Origin: Pratylenchus scribneri
Taxonomy: Eukaryota; Nematoda; Chromadorea; Rhabditida; Pratylenchidae
DNA length: 64,000 bases
Assembly (NCBI GenBank): GCA_030063045.1
Contig: JAQSEB010000006.1
Span: 62,001 to 126,000, forward strand
Reading direction: 5' to 3'
A program made the translations under genes and the position numbers. Below, piece by piece: positions 1 through 11,600 of the stretch. The number at the start of each line of letters is the position of its first letter. Within the stretch, counting starts at the first letter, position 1. Under the pieces are notes generated by a model that worked only from the letters and a program-made list of their open reading frames with translations, made no database searches and was not told the DNA's origin.

Positions 1-208
1 GGAATTCACAACATGTTTTTTCGACTAAAAACATTTTTCCAAACATGTTTTTGGAATTCACAACATGTTTTTTCGACTAAAAACATTTTTCCAAACATGT
101 TTTTGGAATTCACAACATGTTTTTTCGACTAAAAACATTTTTCCAAACATGTTTTTGGAATTCACAACATGTTTTTTCGACTAAAAACATTTTTCCAAAC
201 ATGTTTTT
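1..208. repeat. 52-bp tandem satellite, four copies
   Basis: Four near-identical 52-bp units run from the window edge. Each starts GGAATTCACAACATG and contains two ACATG words in opposite context. The array is probably cut by the window edge, so its full length is unknown. Confidence 0.95.
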
Positions 209-1402
209 ATCATTAAAAACATGTTAATAGAATTAAAAGAGTATAAATTTGGAAAAAAATTTGGGGTGGGCTTATAATAGAGACTGGGCTTCAAATAGAG
301 ACTGGGCTTATAAATTTCAGAGACTCTCTAGGGTGGGCTTCTAATAGAGACTGGGCTTCTAATAGATACTGGGCTTCTAATAGAATATTTACGGTATCTT
401 AAAAAATTTATTCGCCTTCTCAATTTCATTGGATAAGGGGGCTCTGAAATTTTTAATTCCATTTTGAGAATTTATTGTAATAAAATTATTATCTAATTTG
501 ATATGCTTACTGTATTTATATTTCCTCAAAGGGCAACAATTGACGATACAATCCGGTAATAGCTAAAATTTATTTTAAATTTTATTAAAATTTAAGGCTT
601 TACGGCATTTGCGGACGCGACAATTGTTGACGAAACGGTTCTGCTGGTCCAGATGGTGTTAAAGCTGCTTTGGAATTGTTTATAGTTTTTTATTAGGCAT
701 ATAATTAGGTACAAATTGATATCAATTGGCCACGTCCGGGGACAATTGCACAAAAGACAAAGGGCGGTACAAATATGGGCGATTCCACAAATAGTACAAA
801 TATAAGTTTTTGACTTCTAATAAATCAGCAATAGGTTTTAGACCATACAAAACTTATATCATTTTGAAGAACTCATCAAAACGCATCGATTGGTAAATAA
901 TTTGTCATGGTTTGATCCAAATTAAAGGGTATTAAACCGCTTAAATCATATTTTTATGTTTTTTGTTTAAAACTCTTTAATTTGTACAAAACCATGAAAA
1001 ATTATATATCATTCGATTCGCCTCAATGTGATCTAAAAAATAGTATAAGTTTTGTATGGTTTAAAACCTATTGCTGATTTATTAGAGCCATGATTGATTT
1101 GAAAATTTAACATCCTCGAAGGCTTCTGATATCAATTTGTACCTAATTTTACGGCATAATAAAATGCTATAACTAATGCCACAATATAAATATAGCTTCA
1201 ACATCGAGCAGAAACCATTTTGACTACAATTTTCCCATCCGCAATTGTCATTCGAAATTTAAAATAACCACGTGTTTAGTAGCAGGCTGTTCCATTTTGA
1301 TGTCACGCCAAAATCGTTTCCGTTTCCATTGCTTAAAAACAAATTATATTATAAAATTTTTATAAACACAAACACACATATTCATACATGGACAAAAGAC
1401 AT
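209..1402. repeat. Repeat-derived intergenic region with nested foldback elements
   Basis: No gene was found here. Positions 250-390 hold a short array of words such as GGGCTTCTAATAGAGACT. From about 590 to 1260 lies a foldback element of family D (gcggacg...aaacggt arms; other copies near 34430 and 59527). It is split by a family B element at about 720-1125, whose centre is the usual TTAAAC-rich region. The outer arms read TAGGTACAAATTGATATC on the left and GATATCAATTTGTACCTA on the right. Confidence 0.7.
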
Positions 1403-1605
1403 ATTTCATCGAAAATCAGATTAGGCAAAACACATTTTAATGGAAAATCAGATTAGGCAAAACACATTTTAATGGAAAATCAGATTAGGCAAAACACATT
1501 TTAATGGAAAATCAGATTAGGCAAAACACATTTTAATGGAAAATCAGATTAGGCAAAACATATTTTAATGGAAAATCAGATTAGGCAAAATACATTTCAT
1601 GGAAA
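1403..1605. repeat. 32-bp minisatellite
   Basis: About six units of 32 bp contain AATCAGATTAGGCAAAACAC followed by ATTTTAATGGAA. The words AATCAGA and CAAAACACA recur in the arrays at 2488-3190, 27296-27590 and 44200-44945, so these arrays look related. Confidence 0.9.
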
Positions 1606-1735
1606 ATCATAATTTAAAAAAAAAGCCAATTTCGGGAGCCATTCCATTGGGCAGGGCATTCTAATCCAATTGACTTGGATAGCAAAGGAGAAGTCTGATA
1701 TCAAAAATTAAATTAAAAAAATATACATTTAAAAT

Positions 1736-4700
1736 TCAAACTGGCAATGTCCTTTGCCCACAACTCGGAATTGAATGCGCTTTTATTAAATATTTTTTCA
1801 AAAGATGGTCCACAACCTCTCTCAGATGCATTTTGATAAAATTGATTGTATGGTTCCGTAGATGATGGAGTGAATAGCGATTTGCCAATAACAACGATTC
1901 GCAAGAATTTGCATTCCCCAATGATCTGATCATTTTGCGCTCACAATGGACCTTGAATTAAAATTAAATAATCATAAAAAATAATTTTTTTACTTTCAAT
2001 TGTTTGAGTTCATATTTCTCGGCTGCATCCAACAAATCTTCTACCATTTCCTCCATATTCGGTTCCTTTCCGCTGTATCTAAAAATCAATATTTGTTTGA
2101 AAAATTGTTGAGTTAAACCAGTTTTCCCGGTTCCTGCGGTTCTGGCGGAACCGATTAAAATTTAGAACCGGGACATCACTGGTTGAAAAACCTACATAAA
2201 ATCAAGCATTTGCTCGATCACATCCATCTTCATGTCCGCAATATTGATAGTATTGCTGTTTCTTTCGGCCATTTCATGCTCAAACATGGCTGCAAAAACC
2301 GGCGATCGATCACTCAGAATGCTTTTATGGACCTAAAAAATTGGAGTTGGAAAATATATCAATTTTCTTGAACCGAAATTTCTTTTCCATCTGCCGAAAC
2401 GATTTTGCAATCCATGAATGCACTTTTCTCAAAAAGTGAGCCAACACTGACACCCTGTGTAAAGATGGGATTTTTGAAACAAAAATCAGAATGGGGCAAA
2501 ACCAAAAACACAAAAAATCAGAATAGGGCGAAAACACAAAAAATCAGAATGGACCGAAAACACAAAAAATCAGAATGGGGCAAAACACAAAAAAAAATCA
2601 AAATTGGGCAAAACACAAAAATCAGAATGGGCCGAAAACACAAAAAATCAGAATGGACCGAAAAGCGAAAACACAAAAAATCAAAATGGACCGAAAAGCG
2701 AAAACACAAAAAATCAAAATGGACCGAAAACACAAAAATCAGAATGGACCGAAAACACAAAAATCAGAATGGACCGAAAACACAAAAATCAGAATGGGCC
2801 GAAAACACAAAAAATCAGAATGGACCGAAAAGCGAAAACACAAAAAATCAAAATGGACCGAAAAGCGAAAACACAAAAAATCAAAATGGACCGAAAACAC
2901 AAAAATCAGAATGGACCGAAAACACAAAAATCAGAATGGACCGAAAACACAAAAAATCAGAATGGGGCAAAACACAAAAAAAAATCAAAATGGGGCAAAA
3001 CACAAAAAAAAATCAAAATTGGGCAAAACACAAAAAATCAGAATGGACCGAAAACACAAAAAATCAGAATAGGGCAAAAAACACAAAAATCAGAATTGGG
3101 CAAAAAACACAAAAATCAGAATTGGGCAAAAAACACAAAAATCAGAATGGGGCAAAAACACAAAAAATCAGAATTGTGCAAGACACAAAAAATTTTGATC
3201 ATTCATTATGTATCGCACCGTTTCCTGTTGGACCATCAATGTGCAAACGATTGTGAGTTGATCATCGTCAAGGCAACCATTTTTCTCATCGAGTAAATCT
3301 TCCCTTTTGATCAATCTGGTATTTCCAAATTTGTCCAAAGAATTCACTAAAAAATTTATGTTAATTTTTTTCAAAATAAAAATCATCTCATCATTACTTG
3401 GTGCTAGCACGAATTCATCACCGTCAGATTTGCGTATTGCGATCTGGTATTTTGCATCCACCTTTTCATTGATGAGACAAAGAAAATTAAGCGAAACATA
3501 ATCCTTGAATTCTTCTTTTATTCCATTTGGATAAATTTGCATTTTCCATTTCAAAATTTGACCATTCGGTGCGGCGGAACTTAAAGAAGTAACAAGTAAT
3601 TAAATTAATCTAATTAAAATATTAAAAAATTTACATAAACTCTGGAGATAGCAGACATTCACCACATTTCTCCTTCCGCTCGGAAAAATTGTCAATCTTT
3701 AAATGGTAAAAAACAGAAAAATTAAAAGCTTCAAAAATAACAAACCGTCCAGACGAATTCACTGAAAATTTTGAAATTAATAGTTTAATAAATTCTTATG
3801 TTATACGTTGTAGTCTCCAATTTAGAGGTGCCGAAATTGCATTTTTTGGGTGCATTTCGATGTGGATTTCTTATATCAATTCCTATAAAAAAAATAAATT
3901 GATTCAATAAATAAGGAAAATATTTTTTATACCGGTTACTATTTTTTACCAACAAAACATGTTACTTCTAACAAAGAATAAACCGGTTTTATACTCTACA
4001 AACTTATACCAATTTGTAGATCACATCGAGACGCATCGAATGCTATATAAAAAGTCAGGTTTTGGCACAAAATTAAAGTGGTTTAAAACCAAAAACTGGA
4101 AAATATGGTTTATTTAAACGGTTTAATATCCTTTAATTTTGGGCCAAAACCTAACAAATTATATACCATTCGATGCGTCTCGATGAGACGTACAAAATGG
4201 TATAAGGTTTGTAGATTATAAAACCGGTATCTGATTTATTAGAAGTCAGAAATTGTTTTGGCGGTATAAAAAATATTTTTGCCGGTAAAAATAGTAACCA
4301 ATAAATAATATATTTATTTACCTAATAAGCTGAACACTGCTGTCCATTGAGAATACCCAATTATTGCTAAAAAATGTTATTTTGTTTAAAAATCCAATAT
4401 ATAAATTACAAATGAACTGAGGAATATCAATTTTCGCTTTTTTATTCATGTTGTTCAAATGCTTCATAATATAATTATGATGATAGATTCCAGCCTTGTA
4501 AAGAATGTTGTTAATTCTATTCAAATTTTTGCTGTCGCCGGAATTGACAATATCCAATATAACCAATCTTTAATTTATTGAAATGATTTTAAATTTATCA
4601 AAAGTCAAAAAATTACGCATCATCGGAAGAATGCAGCTTTTTGAAGTCCAATAATTTTGTACCGCCTTCATCAAGTATATCTTGTAATTTCTTTCTCATA

Positions 4701-5403
4701 AAATCATTGATATATAATATTAGTCCGGCACCCTTGGCTTCATGGTTGTCGAGAAACTAAATTATAATTTTTAATATTTATATGCCAATTTTCCACAAAA
4801 TCGCTTTCTTTGTCCACAAACCAGTTTTTATTGGATAATTTTTCATACTTGATCCTAAAACTCCCAAATCTTTTACCCATTTTATAGAGCTCACCGATAC
4901 GCGTCGATTGATATATAGTTTGTCTTGATCTGGCCAAAATTCAATGTATTAAACCGTTTAAACCAATATTGGTTTTTGGTTTACATCTCTTTTGGTTTTG
5001 AACCAAACCGCGACAAACCATATATCAATCGACGCGTTGCGATGAGCTCTTTAAAATGGATATAAGGTTTGGGAGTATAGGATTAATCACGAAAAAGTTG
5101 TCCAATAAAAACTGGTTTTGTGGACAAAAGAATGTAAATTTGTTGGCAAAAAATGTTTTCTCTTAATGTATAAATTTATAAATTAACCTCAACTTTTTTT
5201 ACATGTTTGAAAGATAGAGCGACCATCATTTTTTCATTGCCATTTTCAATTGGAATAGTACTGAAAATTTTAGGGTAAAAATGCAAACAAACAAAACCTT
5301 ACATAAATTCTTCGCTCAATTCAATCTTTTTTCCTGCGATAATTTTGAATCGGCATCCTGAAATCAGAAGTAAAGAGCATCCGAATTTAGCCGATTCACT
5401 CAT
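1736..5403 (-). CDS. MATH-BTB domain protein (SPOP/BATH-like), multi-exon
   Basis: Putative substrate adaptor of a Cullin-3 ubiquitin ligase. The MATH part is seen in minus-strand exons at about 3840-3200 (KWKMQIYPNGIKEEFKDYVS, then LIKREDLLDEKNGCLDDDQL). This matches the SPOP pattern of 'NP.G..EE.KDY.SL' followed by 'I.RD.LLDE..G.L.DD.LT'. The BTB part follows at about 2440-2390 (FMDCKIVSADGKEISVQ), 2335-2185 (VHKSILSDRSPVFAAMFEHE) and 2085-1990 (GKEPNMEEMVEDLLDAAEKY). The last exon starts near 1935 (MIRSLGNANSCESLLLANRY) and the frame stops at 1736. A 5' part at 5403-4320 (MSESAKFGCSLLLISGCRFK, then IVNSGDSKNLNRINNILYKA) is not typical MATH. It can be spliced in frame but might be a separate gene. 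Introns contain a minisatellite and two family B elements. An overlapping frame at the 3' end (FNSELWAKDIASLNFK, stop at 1713) also looks coding, so a small frameshift is possible. The family call is secure; exon borders are approximate. Confidence 0.78.
2488..3190. repeat. Intronic minisatellite (AATCAGAATGG / CAAAACACA words)
   Basis: About 25-30 variable units of 17-32 bp built from AAAAATCAGAATGGGGCAAA and ACCGAAAACACAAAA. The array fills the intron between the MATH and BTB exons. It creates long spurious ORFs in several frames on both strands. The same satellite occurs inverted at 7893-8226 and again at the right window edge (63932-64000). Confidence 0.95.
3925..4285. repeat. Family B foldback element (copy in MATH-BTB intron)
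   Basis: This is an inverted repeat of about 350 bp. Its arms carry the words TCGAGACGCATCGAATG and CGATGCGTCTCGATGAG, and its centre is GTTTAAACGG-rich. Other copies lie near 4750-5120, 16670-16930, 23045-23375, 32875-33150, 36070-36330, 39835-40285, 50200-50540, 50935-51200, 54180-54490 and 60340-60600. The short arms with an AT-rich core suggest a non-autonomous DNA transposon (MITE). Confidence 0.8.
4750..5120. repeat. Family B foldback element
   Basis: Second copy inside the same gene. The arms carry GCTCACCGATACGCGTCGAT on the left and ATCGACGCGTTGCGATGAGC on the right, around a centre of TTAAACCGTTTAAACC type. Confidence 0.8.
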
Positions 5404-6063
5404 GTTTCTGCAAAAAAAAATAAACTAGACCCTTTTTATTGCTTACACGGGACACGGGTAATAGTTTATAAAATAAAATATTATTTGAAAATTTATTGGA
5501 TGATTCATATAAAATCGACGCTTATGTACTAGTTTACGTATTATAAAAATTTGATTTTTTAAATTAATAATTAACGCCGTCAAACGTCCGCGAACTGCTG
5601 TGCTGCTAGTTGGTTTGGTCTTTAGTGGTTAAATGCAAACTTAACCTCACCCATATAAGTTATGGGCCATAAATATGAACTTTTAAATTCGTTTTTAATT
5701 AACTTTTTTGTGTTCCAAAAATTTTGAAAAAAATCAAGCTTATAAATTGACTTTTCTCTACCTAATGATACTAATTTTGGCATAGTTAATTGTGAGAATG
5801 AATAGAGATACAGACATTTAAAAATGTGCATTTTTTCTATATAAATTAACATTTTTTAAATAATATTTCGGCAATTACACGTCATTTTATATTTCGAATA
5901 AATTTGAATTTGAAAATTTATTAAGAATCAATTTAAAAAAATTGTGAAAAATTATATGGAAAAATGTCACAAAATATGAAGGTGTAACATTGTCAATTTG
6001 AATAATGTTTTTGTTATTTGCTATTTGGATTATTGATTTATTGATTGATTTGGCGCATTTCTC
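5404..6063. other. Intergenic spacer
   Basis: AT-rich spacer between the MATH-BTB gene and the UGP 3' end. No exon, RNA gene or strong repeat was recognised. The only ORF, 5622-5852 on the minus strand, has no recognisable domain and low-complexity composition. Confidence 0.5.
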
Positions 6064-6257
6064 TCAATGGTCCAGAATTCGCAAATTGCCCGAAACAATT
6101 TTGTTCTCCAGAATTGTGCCAGCCGGGATGTCAATTCGATCACCGTGGTTGGCAATGATGATCACCGTTCCCTAAAAAATTAAAATAATTATATAAAATT
6201 GCTCCATTTTTGTTTCAAAATGATTGAAAACCGCAAAATGGGAACCCGGTTTTTTTT

Positions 6258-6552
6258 TGGTCAGATCTCGTGAAGGAAGAAACCAATTCTGGAAGGCGAT
6301 ATGCCATTTGTAAGCCCTAAATGTCCTCTAAAAAGTGGCCAATTCTAATTGTTTTTGGAAATGTTAAAATAATTTGTAAAATAAGCGGATTTTCCTCCAA
6401 CAAACAAATTCGGGTTTATTCCACTCAAGGACATGTTTTTTATAAAAACTGGAATTTGATAAAATTTAAATGAGCCACTTTGTAGAGAACATTTAGCGCC
6501 TTCCCAAATTGGTTATTGCTTATTGCCTCGTTGAGATATGGGCCAAAACCGA
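6258..6552. repeat. Family A foldback element (UGP intron)
   Basis: This inverted repeat of about 300 bp has long arms. The left arm contains GGAAGGCGATATGCCATTTG and AAATGTCCTCTAAAAAGTGG, and the right end reads toward TTGAGATATGGGCCAAAA. It sits wholly inside the intron between the last two UGP exons. At least ten full or near-full copies occur in the window. Confidence 0.85.
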
Positions 6553-6935
6553 AGCAGGTTTTCAAGCAATAAATTTTCCCCTTCCCATTTTTACCTTCAA
6601 TGTCACATCTCGGCCAAACCAAACATCGCCGGACACCGTCAAATGGTCCAGCTCGAGAAGGTCCGGAATTCCTTGGAAACGTTTCAAAAATTCTTTGACC
6701 TTGTCAAAGGAACTGCCCAATTTGACCAGTGGAGTGGTTGGGAATGAGCGGAGGGAACTCAAAGTGACATAGCCATTCTCGATGTCGTACAGGTTGCTCA
6801 TCAAAAGTAGCAAATCCGAAGTCTTCTTCACAGGCAAAAATCGCGAAAGAGGCACGTTAATACCTTAAAAAAATATAAAAATATTTAAATTATTCATTAA
6901 AATCCATAATGGACATTTTCAATATTTCTTGGCCA

Positions 6936-7265
6936 TATTCTTTTGGCCATAACTCAATGAGGCTTTAGCCAATTCTGGAAGGCGATATAGCATTTGAAAG
7001 CCAAAAGTGTCCTCTACATTTTGGCAATTTTCAAATTTTGTAAAATCCATGCTTTAAAAAAGTTACATGTCTTTGAGTGGAATAAACCCCGAATTTGTTT
7101 GTTGGAGGAAAATCCGCTTATTTTACAAATTGTTTTAACATTTCAAAAAACAAATTAGAATTGGCCACTTTTTAGAGGACATTTAGGGCTTTCAAATGGC
7201 ATATCGCCTTCCGGAATTGGTTGCTTCCCTCTCGAGATATGGCCAAAAGAATGGCCTTGGGTACT
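6936..7265. repeat. Family A foldback element (UGP intron)
   Basis: Second copy, in the neighbouring UGP intron, in the same layout. The right arm reads GAGGACATTTAGGGCTTTCA and then TCGAGATATGGCCAAAAGAA. Confidence 0.85.
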
Positions 7266-7892
7266 GAATTGTCCATTTGGCCCATATTTACCGCATGCTC
7301 CTTTGAAGCATTTGATTGCAGCGCCGGCCGCCGTCTCCAACTGAATCACATCAATGCCACGGTCCAAGTGTTTTGGGTTCACGATCACTTCCATGTTCAA
7401 TTCGCCTGCTTCCACAACTCGCTTGATTGCTTCCAAATCGGCCCAAAGATTATTGGTGTTGAAAATTCTGTAAAAAATGATATTAATATTTATTTATTGA
7501 TTTTTAATTGGGTGGAATGAAATTTTCTGCATTATGGCCAATTTATTGGTAATCTTTGAAGAATCCATTAATTAAACTTTTTCTATTATTGGGTTAATCT
7601 CCTTTTTCTAAAGTATTCTAATCCTAAACCTTCAGCAGAACTTTGTTCATAAACAAGTTTTATTTTATGAGTTATGGCCTCAAAAGATAATTTTTCGGCA
7701 CGAAAATTTTTTGACAAATTCAATGTTTATTCGGCAAATTAAACAGCGTTTTTCCCAATCCAAAATCATTTTTAAAACTTGCCGGAATTTGCTGACTGAT
7801 TTGAATTCATCCACATAGTCCGGCGGAACTTGCGCAATTTCCAGCAGCATAAGCCGTTCCTCATATTCAATTGTGCAAATAAATTAAGCATA

Positions 7893-8226
7893 TAAGTATA
7901 TCCCCCTTCTCTGGTTTTGCCCTATTCTGATTTTTTGTGTTTTTGCCTTATTCTGATTTTTGTGTTTTTGCCAAATTATGATTTGATGTGTTTTGCCCCA
8001 TTCTGATTTTTTGTGTTTTGCCCCATTCTTATTTTTGTGTTTTTTGCCCACTTCTGATTTTTGTGTTTTGCCCATTCTGATTTTTTTTTTGTTTTTGCCC
8101 CATTCTGATTTTTTGTGTTTTGCCCCATTCTGATTTTTTGTGTTTTGCCCCATTCTTATTTTTTTGTGTTTTCCCCTATTCTGATTTTTTGTATTTTGCC
8201 CCATTCTAATTTTTGCGTTTTTGCCT
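7893..8226. repeat. Minisatellite, inverted copy of the 2488-3190 array
   Basis: Units of TTGCCCCATTCTGATTTTTT followed by GTGT are the reverse complement of the 2488-3190 satellite. The array begins about 15-25 bp upstream of the first recognisable UGP exon, where more coding exons would be expected. Confidence 0.93.
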
Positions 8227-8600
8227 AGAGGGAAAGACCCAAAATAATTGTGGATAGCAATGGTTGGTGCATTTTAAAGTAGAATTTTAATTATTTTTTT
8301 TCAGCAAAGGATGGAAGGAACATTTCGGCCACATTCCCAAGGCAAAAATACAGCAAATGGTCATAAACAAAATGGAAGAAAATAAAATAGAAAATTTTAT
8401 TCCGAAAATAATGATTGATGAATTTAAAAATTGTATAAATTAAAATTATAATAAAGAAGTTTGAGAAAATTTTATTTTGAAAATTTATGAAATTAATTTT
8501 AAAAATTAAAATTAAAAATTGTATAAAAATAAAAATTATAAAAATAATTGTATATTATAAAATATTAAAATATTCACAATTTTCTTCACAATTCCACAAT
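8227..8600. other. Intergenic spacer with one unexplained exon-like stretch
   Basis: A plus-strand stretch at 8304-8442 follows a good acceptor (TTTTTTTTCAG). It reads SKGWKEHFGHIPKAKIQQMV and continues to a stop in a lysine-rich tail. No partner exon was found. The rest is AT-rich with no recognised feature. Confidence 0.3.
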
Positions 8601-11600
8601 TCATTCTCCCACCATAGCCAAACATCCCCTCCAGGCTTCCAATATTTCAGCCAGTGAATGCATATTCACTGCGCCCGCGTCAATTTGTTCCATCAAATTG
8701 TCCAGCAATTCTGCTGATGTGTTTCTGTTTTTCATTATTATTTGAATGCCGGATTTTGGGTAGTCAATTGGCAGCAGCAAATCCAATTGAGGGTTCCGCG
8801 CCGCAATTCCAAACTTTCCAACATTGGATTTCTTAAAAAATAAAATTTAAAAAAAACAATTTGATAAATATTTAAAAAAGGTAAAAAAGATATTATAATC
8901 TATGAAATCATGGAATTTGCCATGAATTTTTCGTTTCAAAAAATCATATTTTTTGAGGCCATATAACAAAAAATGTTTGAGGCGTATGTTAGGACTTATT
9001 AGGATTAGGTCTAGAATCAAGATTAGCTATTTTTAGGCAGGATAGATTTAAGAAGCTTTGGCCAAGTTTATGGAATGGTAAAACTAACACTATAGCGTTT
9101 TTAAAATCTTCTTTTTAATAGAATTACGGTATTTGATCTAGAAATTTACTATACTAGTAGTGGGAAAATTTCCTGAGCGGATTCGAATTTCCAAGTCGTG
9201 ACCTATTTTTGCAAAAAATGAAGGGTCCCATCGTTCTGGCCGAAAATTTCCAAAAAAAAATCTATAAACCCTAACTAGCCGTAATCTAAGTATAAAACCT
9301 AGGCTGAAAAATTGAAAACTAATAATAATAAAAAGCCTTTTAATCCTAGTCCTTTCAGCTTCAAAAATGCCTTTTTTCGTTTCGACAAAAGTATTGGTAA
9401 TTCTTAATTCATAATGATTTTATGAAAATATTTGAATGAAAACACACTTGTAAAAATGTGAATCTGGCCTGCACAGTGGAAGCATTGCTGGAAACTGGCT
9501 GTTGAATTTGATCATCATCGGAATGGAAATCAACGGAAAATTCATTGCTGTTTGTTGCTTCATTGATGGCCACTGACAGAGTGGAATTTAAACATAGCTC
9601 GGATCCGTCCAAACAATTCACTTTGTATTTTTTGGCCGGTGAAAATGCTTAAAAAAATAAATTAAAAATTAATTAAAAAATTAAATAAAAAATAAATAAA
9701 ATTAATTATAAAAATTAAATTAAAAAATTAATTAAAATTAATTTAAAAAATAATTAAAAATAATTAAAAATTTTAAAATTAAAAAATTAATTTTAAAATA
9801 AATTAAAAATAATTAAAATTAAAAAAATAATTAAAAATTAAATTTAAAAATTAAGAAAAATTAAATTTAAAAAAATTAAATTAAAAATTAATAAAAAATT
9901 AAATAAATTAAAAATAAATTTAAGACAAAAAAATTTTTAAAAAATTTTAAAAATAATTAAAAATAATTTAAATTAAATTTAAAAATTAAAAAAAATTTAA
10001 ATTAAAAATGGCTCACATTCTGCCATCAGTGTTAATAAACTGCGTTTTGCTGGCGGCGGTCCATCCTCCAAAATTTCTTTTTCAATTCCATTTGCCTCTA
10101 CATTTTTTGCCTCCATATCATTTTGAAGATTTGCAATTTCATTCGGCAATCTGAATTTAATAAATGGATGGTAATTAAATTTTCGCGTCAAAAAAAATGT
10201 AATTTTTAAGCCATAAAACTTGGCCAAATCTGTTTCATTTCTTAAACTACATTCTACCCTGAAGTTTAGCCAAAATCTAAACATAATCCAAAATCCATTG
10301 CTCCAACATTTTTTGTCATTGCCAAATTATATGGCCAATTTTGTTCCATTTAAATTCTATCCTATCTTAAAAATTGGCCCTAATTTAAAGTTAACCTAAT
10401 CCTTAACACTGTTATTATGGCCAAGTTTATAGCCCAAAAATGCTGATTTTTGAAATTAATTTCTTCTTAAATTCTTTAAAATTTTTAATCGATGATACAA
10501 AAAATTTATAGGGAAATTACTGTGTAATTTTCAAGCTAAATTATTATTTTCTTTAAATAAATTTTTTCTAAAAAGGCTCCTACTTGATTTGTAAATGGCG
10601 TACGCTGCTCCATGGATCAATGAAAATTGACTCCTTCGACAATGATTCCCGGGCATTTGCCGACAATGCATTCAACTTTTTTGCGGCACCAATTAAATGC
10701 CGGGAAATGTTGTTGTATTGCTCCAAAACAGTTTGAACATTTGACAGTAATTTACGCAGCAATTGGCAATTTACTCTACAGAAAAATTATTAAAATTAAT
10801 TAATTAAAATATATTAAATTTAATTTACCCATAAAATCATAGAAATACACTCAAAATTTTAATGTCTAAAATCAAAATTTTTTGAGACTATTATAAACTT
10901 GGCCAAAATCCAAATCAATGGCTTTTTAAAGCTTTTTGCCTAAAGCCTAGCCTTAATCTAAATCTAAGTTTAAATAAATCTTTAAACTTCGTTATGGCCA
11001 AGTTTTATGGCTTCAAAATGGTTGATTTTTCAACAAGAAAAATTTAATTTCTTTTTTTAAGTTTTTTCTCGGGAAAAAATTGGTCAAAATTGGGTTCCTT
11101 TTTAAAGCCTAACTTAAAGTTTGGCCAAAAATCTAAAACTAATTACTAGTGTTGATCTTAAAAAAAAATTTTCGGCACGAAAAGTTTTGGTTATTTTTAG
11201 TGATTTTATGAATAAATTATTTTTATTTTCTTTTAATTAAAATTCTCATTCCCAATATTTTTACCCTGCTTTGCGTGTTCCCTCCATCACTTGAATGACA
11301 TTGATTAAGGATGACTAAAAAATTAAATATTATTATAATTAATTAATTCGAAAATGCATTCCTTAGAGTCCAAAAAAACTATTTTTAAATATTTAAAAAA
11401 TGTTTTGGTCTGCATGAGGAATTGAACTTTGGAAGAAGTCGACATACTCGCATAAAATGCGAGGCAATTAAACCATTACACCATGCAGGCATCGGGAGCA
11501 AACAATTTTGCTTTTTATAATAGCATTTTATTTCTTCTAGGACTAATCAAATGGTTTTATAATTTTTTAATAACTTAATTCGTATTTCGTAAATAAGAAA

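Larger units (their letters stand above)
6064..7880 (-). pseudogene. UTP-glucose-1-phosphate uridylyltransferase (UGP2-like), 3' half only
   Basis: Encodes the C-terminal part of UDP-glucose pyrophosphorylase, which makes UDP-glucose from UTP and glucose-1-phosphate. Four minus-strand exons were recognised. About 7870-7783 gives LLEIAQVPPDYVDEFKSVSK. 7467-7292 gives IFNTNNLWADLEAI and then NMEVIVNPKHLDRGIDVIQL. 6863-6595 gives RFLPVKKTSDLLLLMSNLY and then LELDHLTVSGDVWFG. 6171-6064 gives [16 protein letters not shown] and ends NLRILDH plus stop. The splice phases join cleanly and match about 230 C-terminal residues of the roughly 500-residue family. The first intron uses a GC donor (CG|GCAAGT). 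No exon for the N-terminal nucleotide-binding half exists upstream: a minisatellite begins directly, and MED15 ends at 8601 on the same strand. The gene is therefore 5'-truncated or misassembled. Two introns each carry a family A element. Confidence 0.8.

Noticed and set aside
2405..3296. ORFs of 165-283 codons rich in KHKKSEWTENTK-like repeats
   Set aside because: They are read-through of an intronic minisatellite. Several frames on both strands are open at once, and the flanking exons belong to the MATH-BTB gene.
11406..11491. Functional tRNA gene
   Set aside because: The anticodon stem is perfect but the T-stem does not pair and the variable region is too long. Kept only as a tRNA-like pseudogene.
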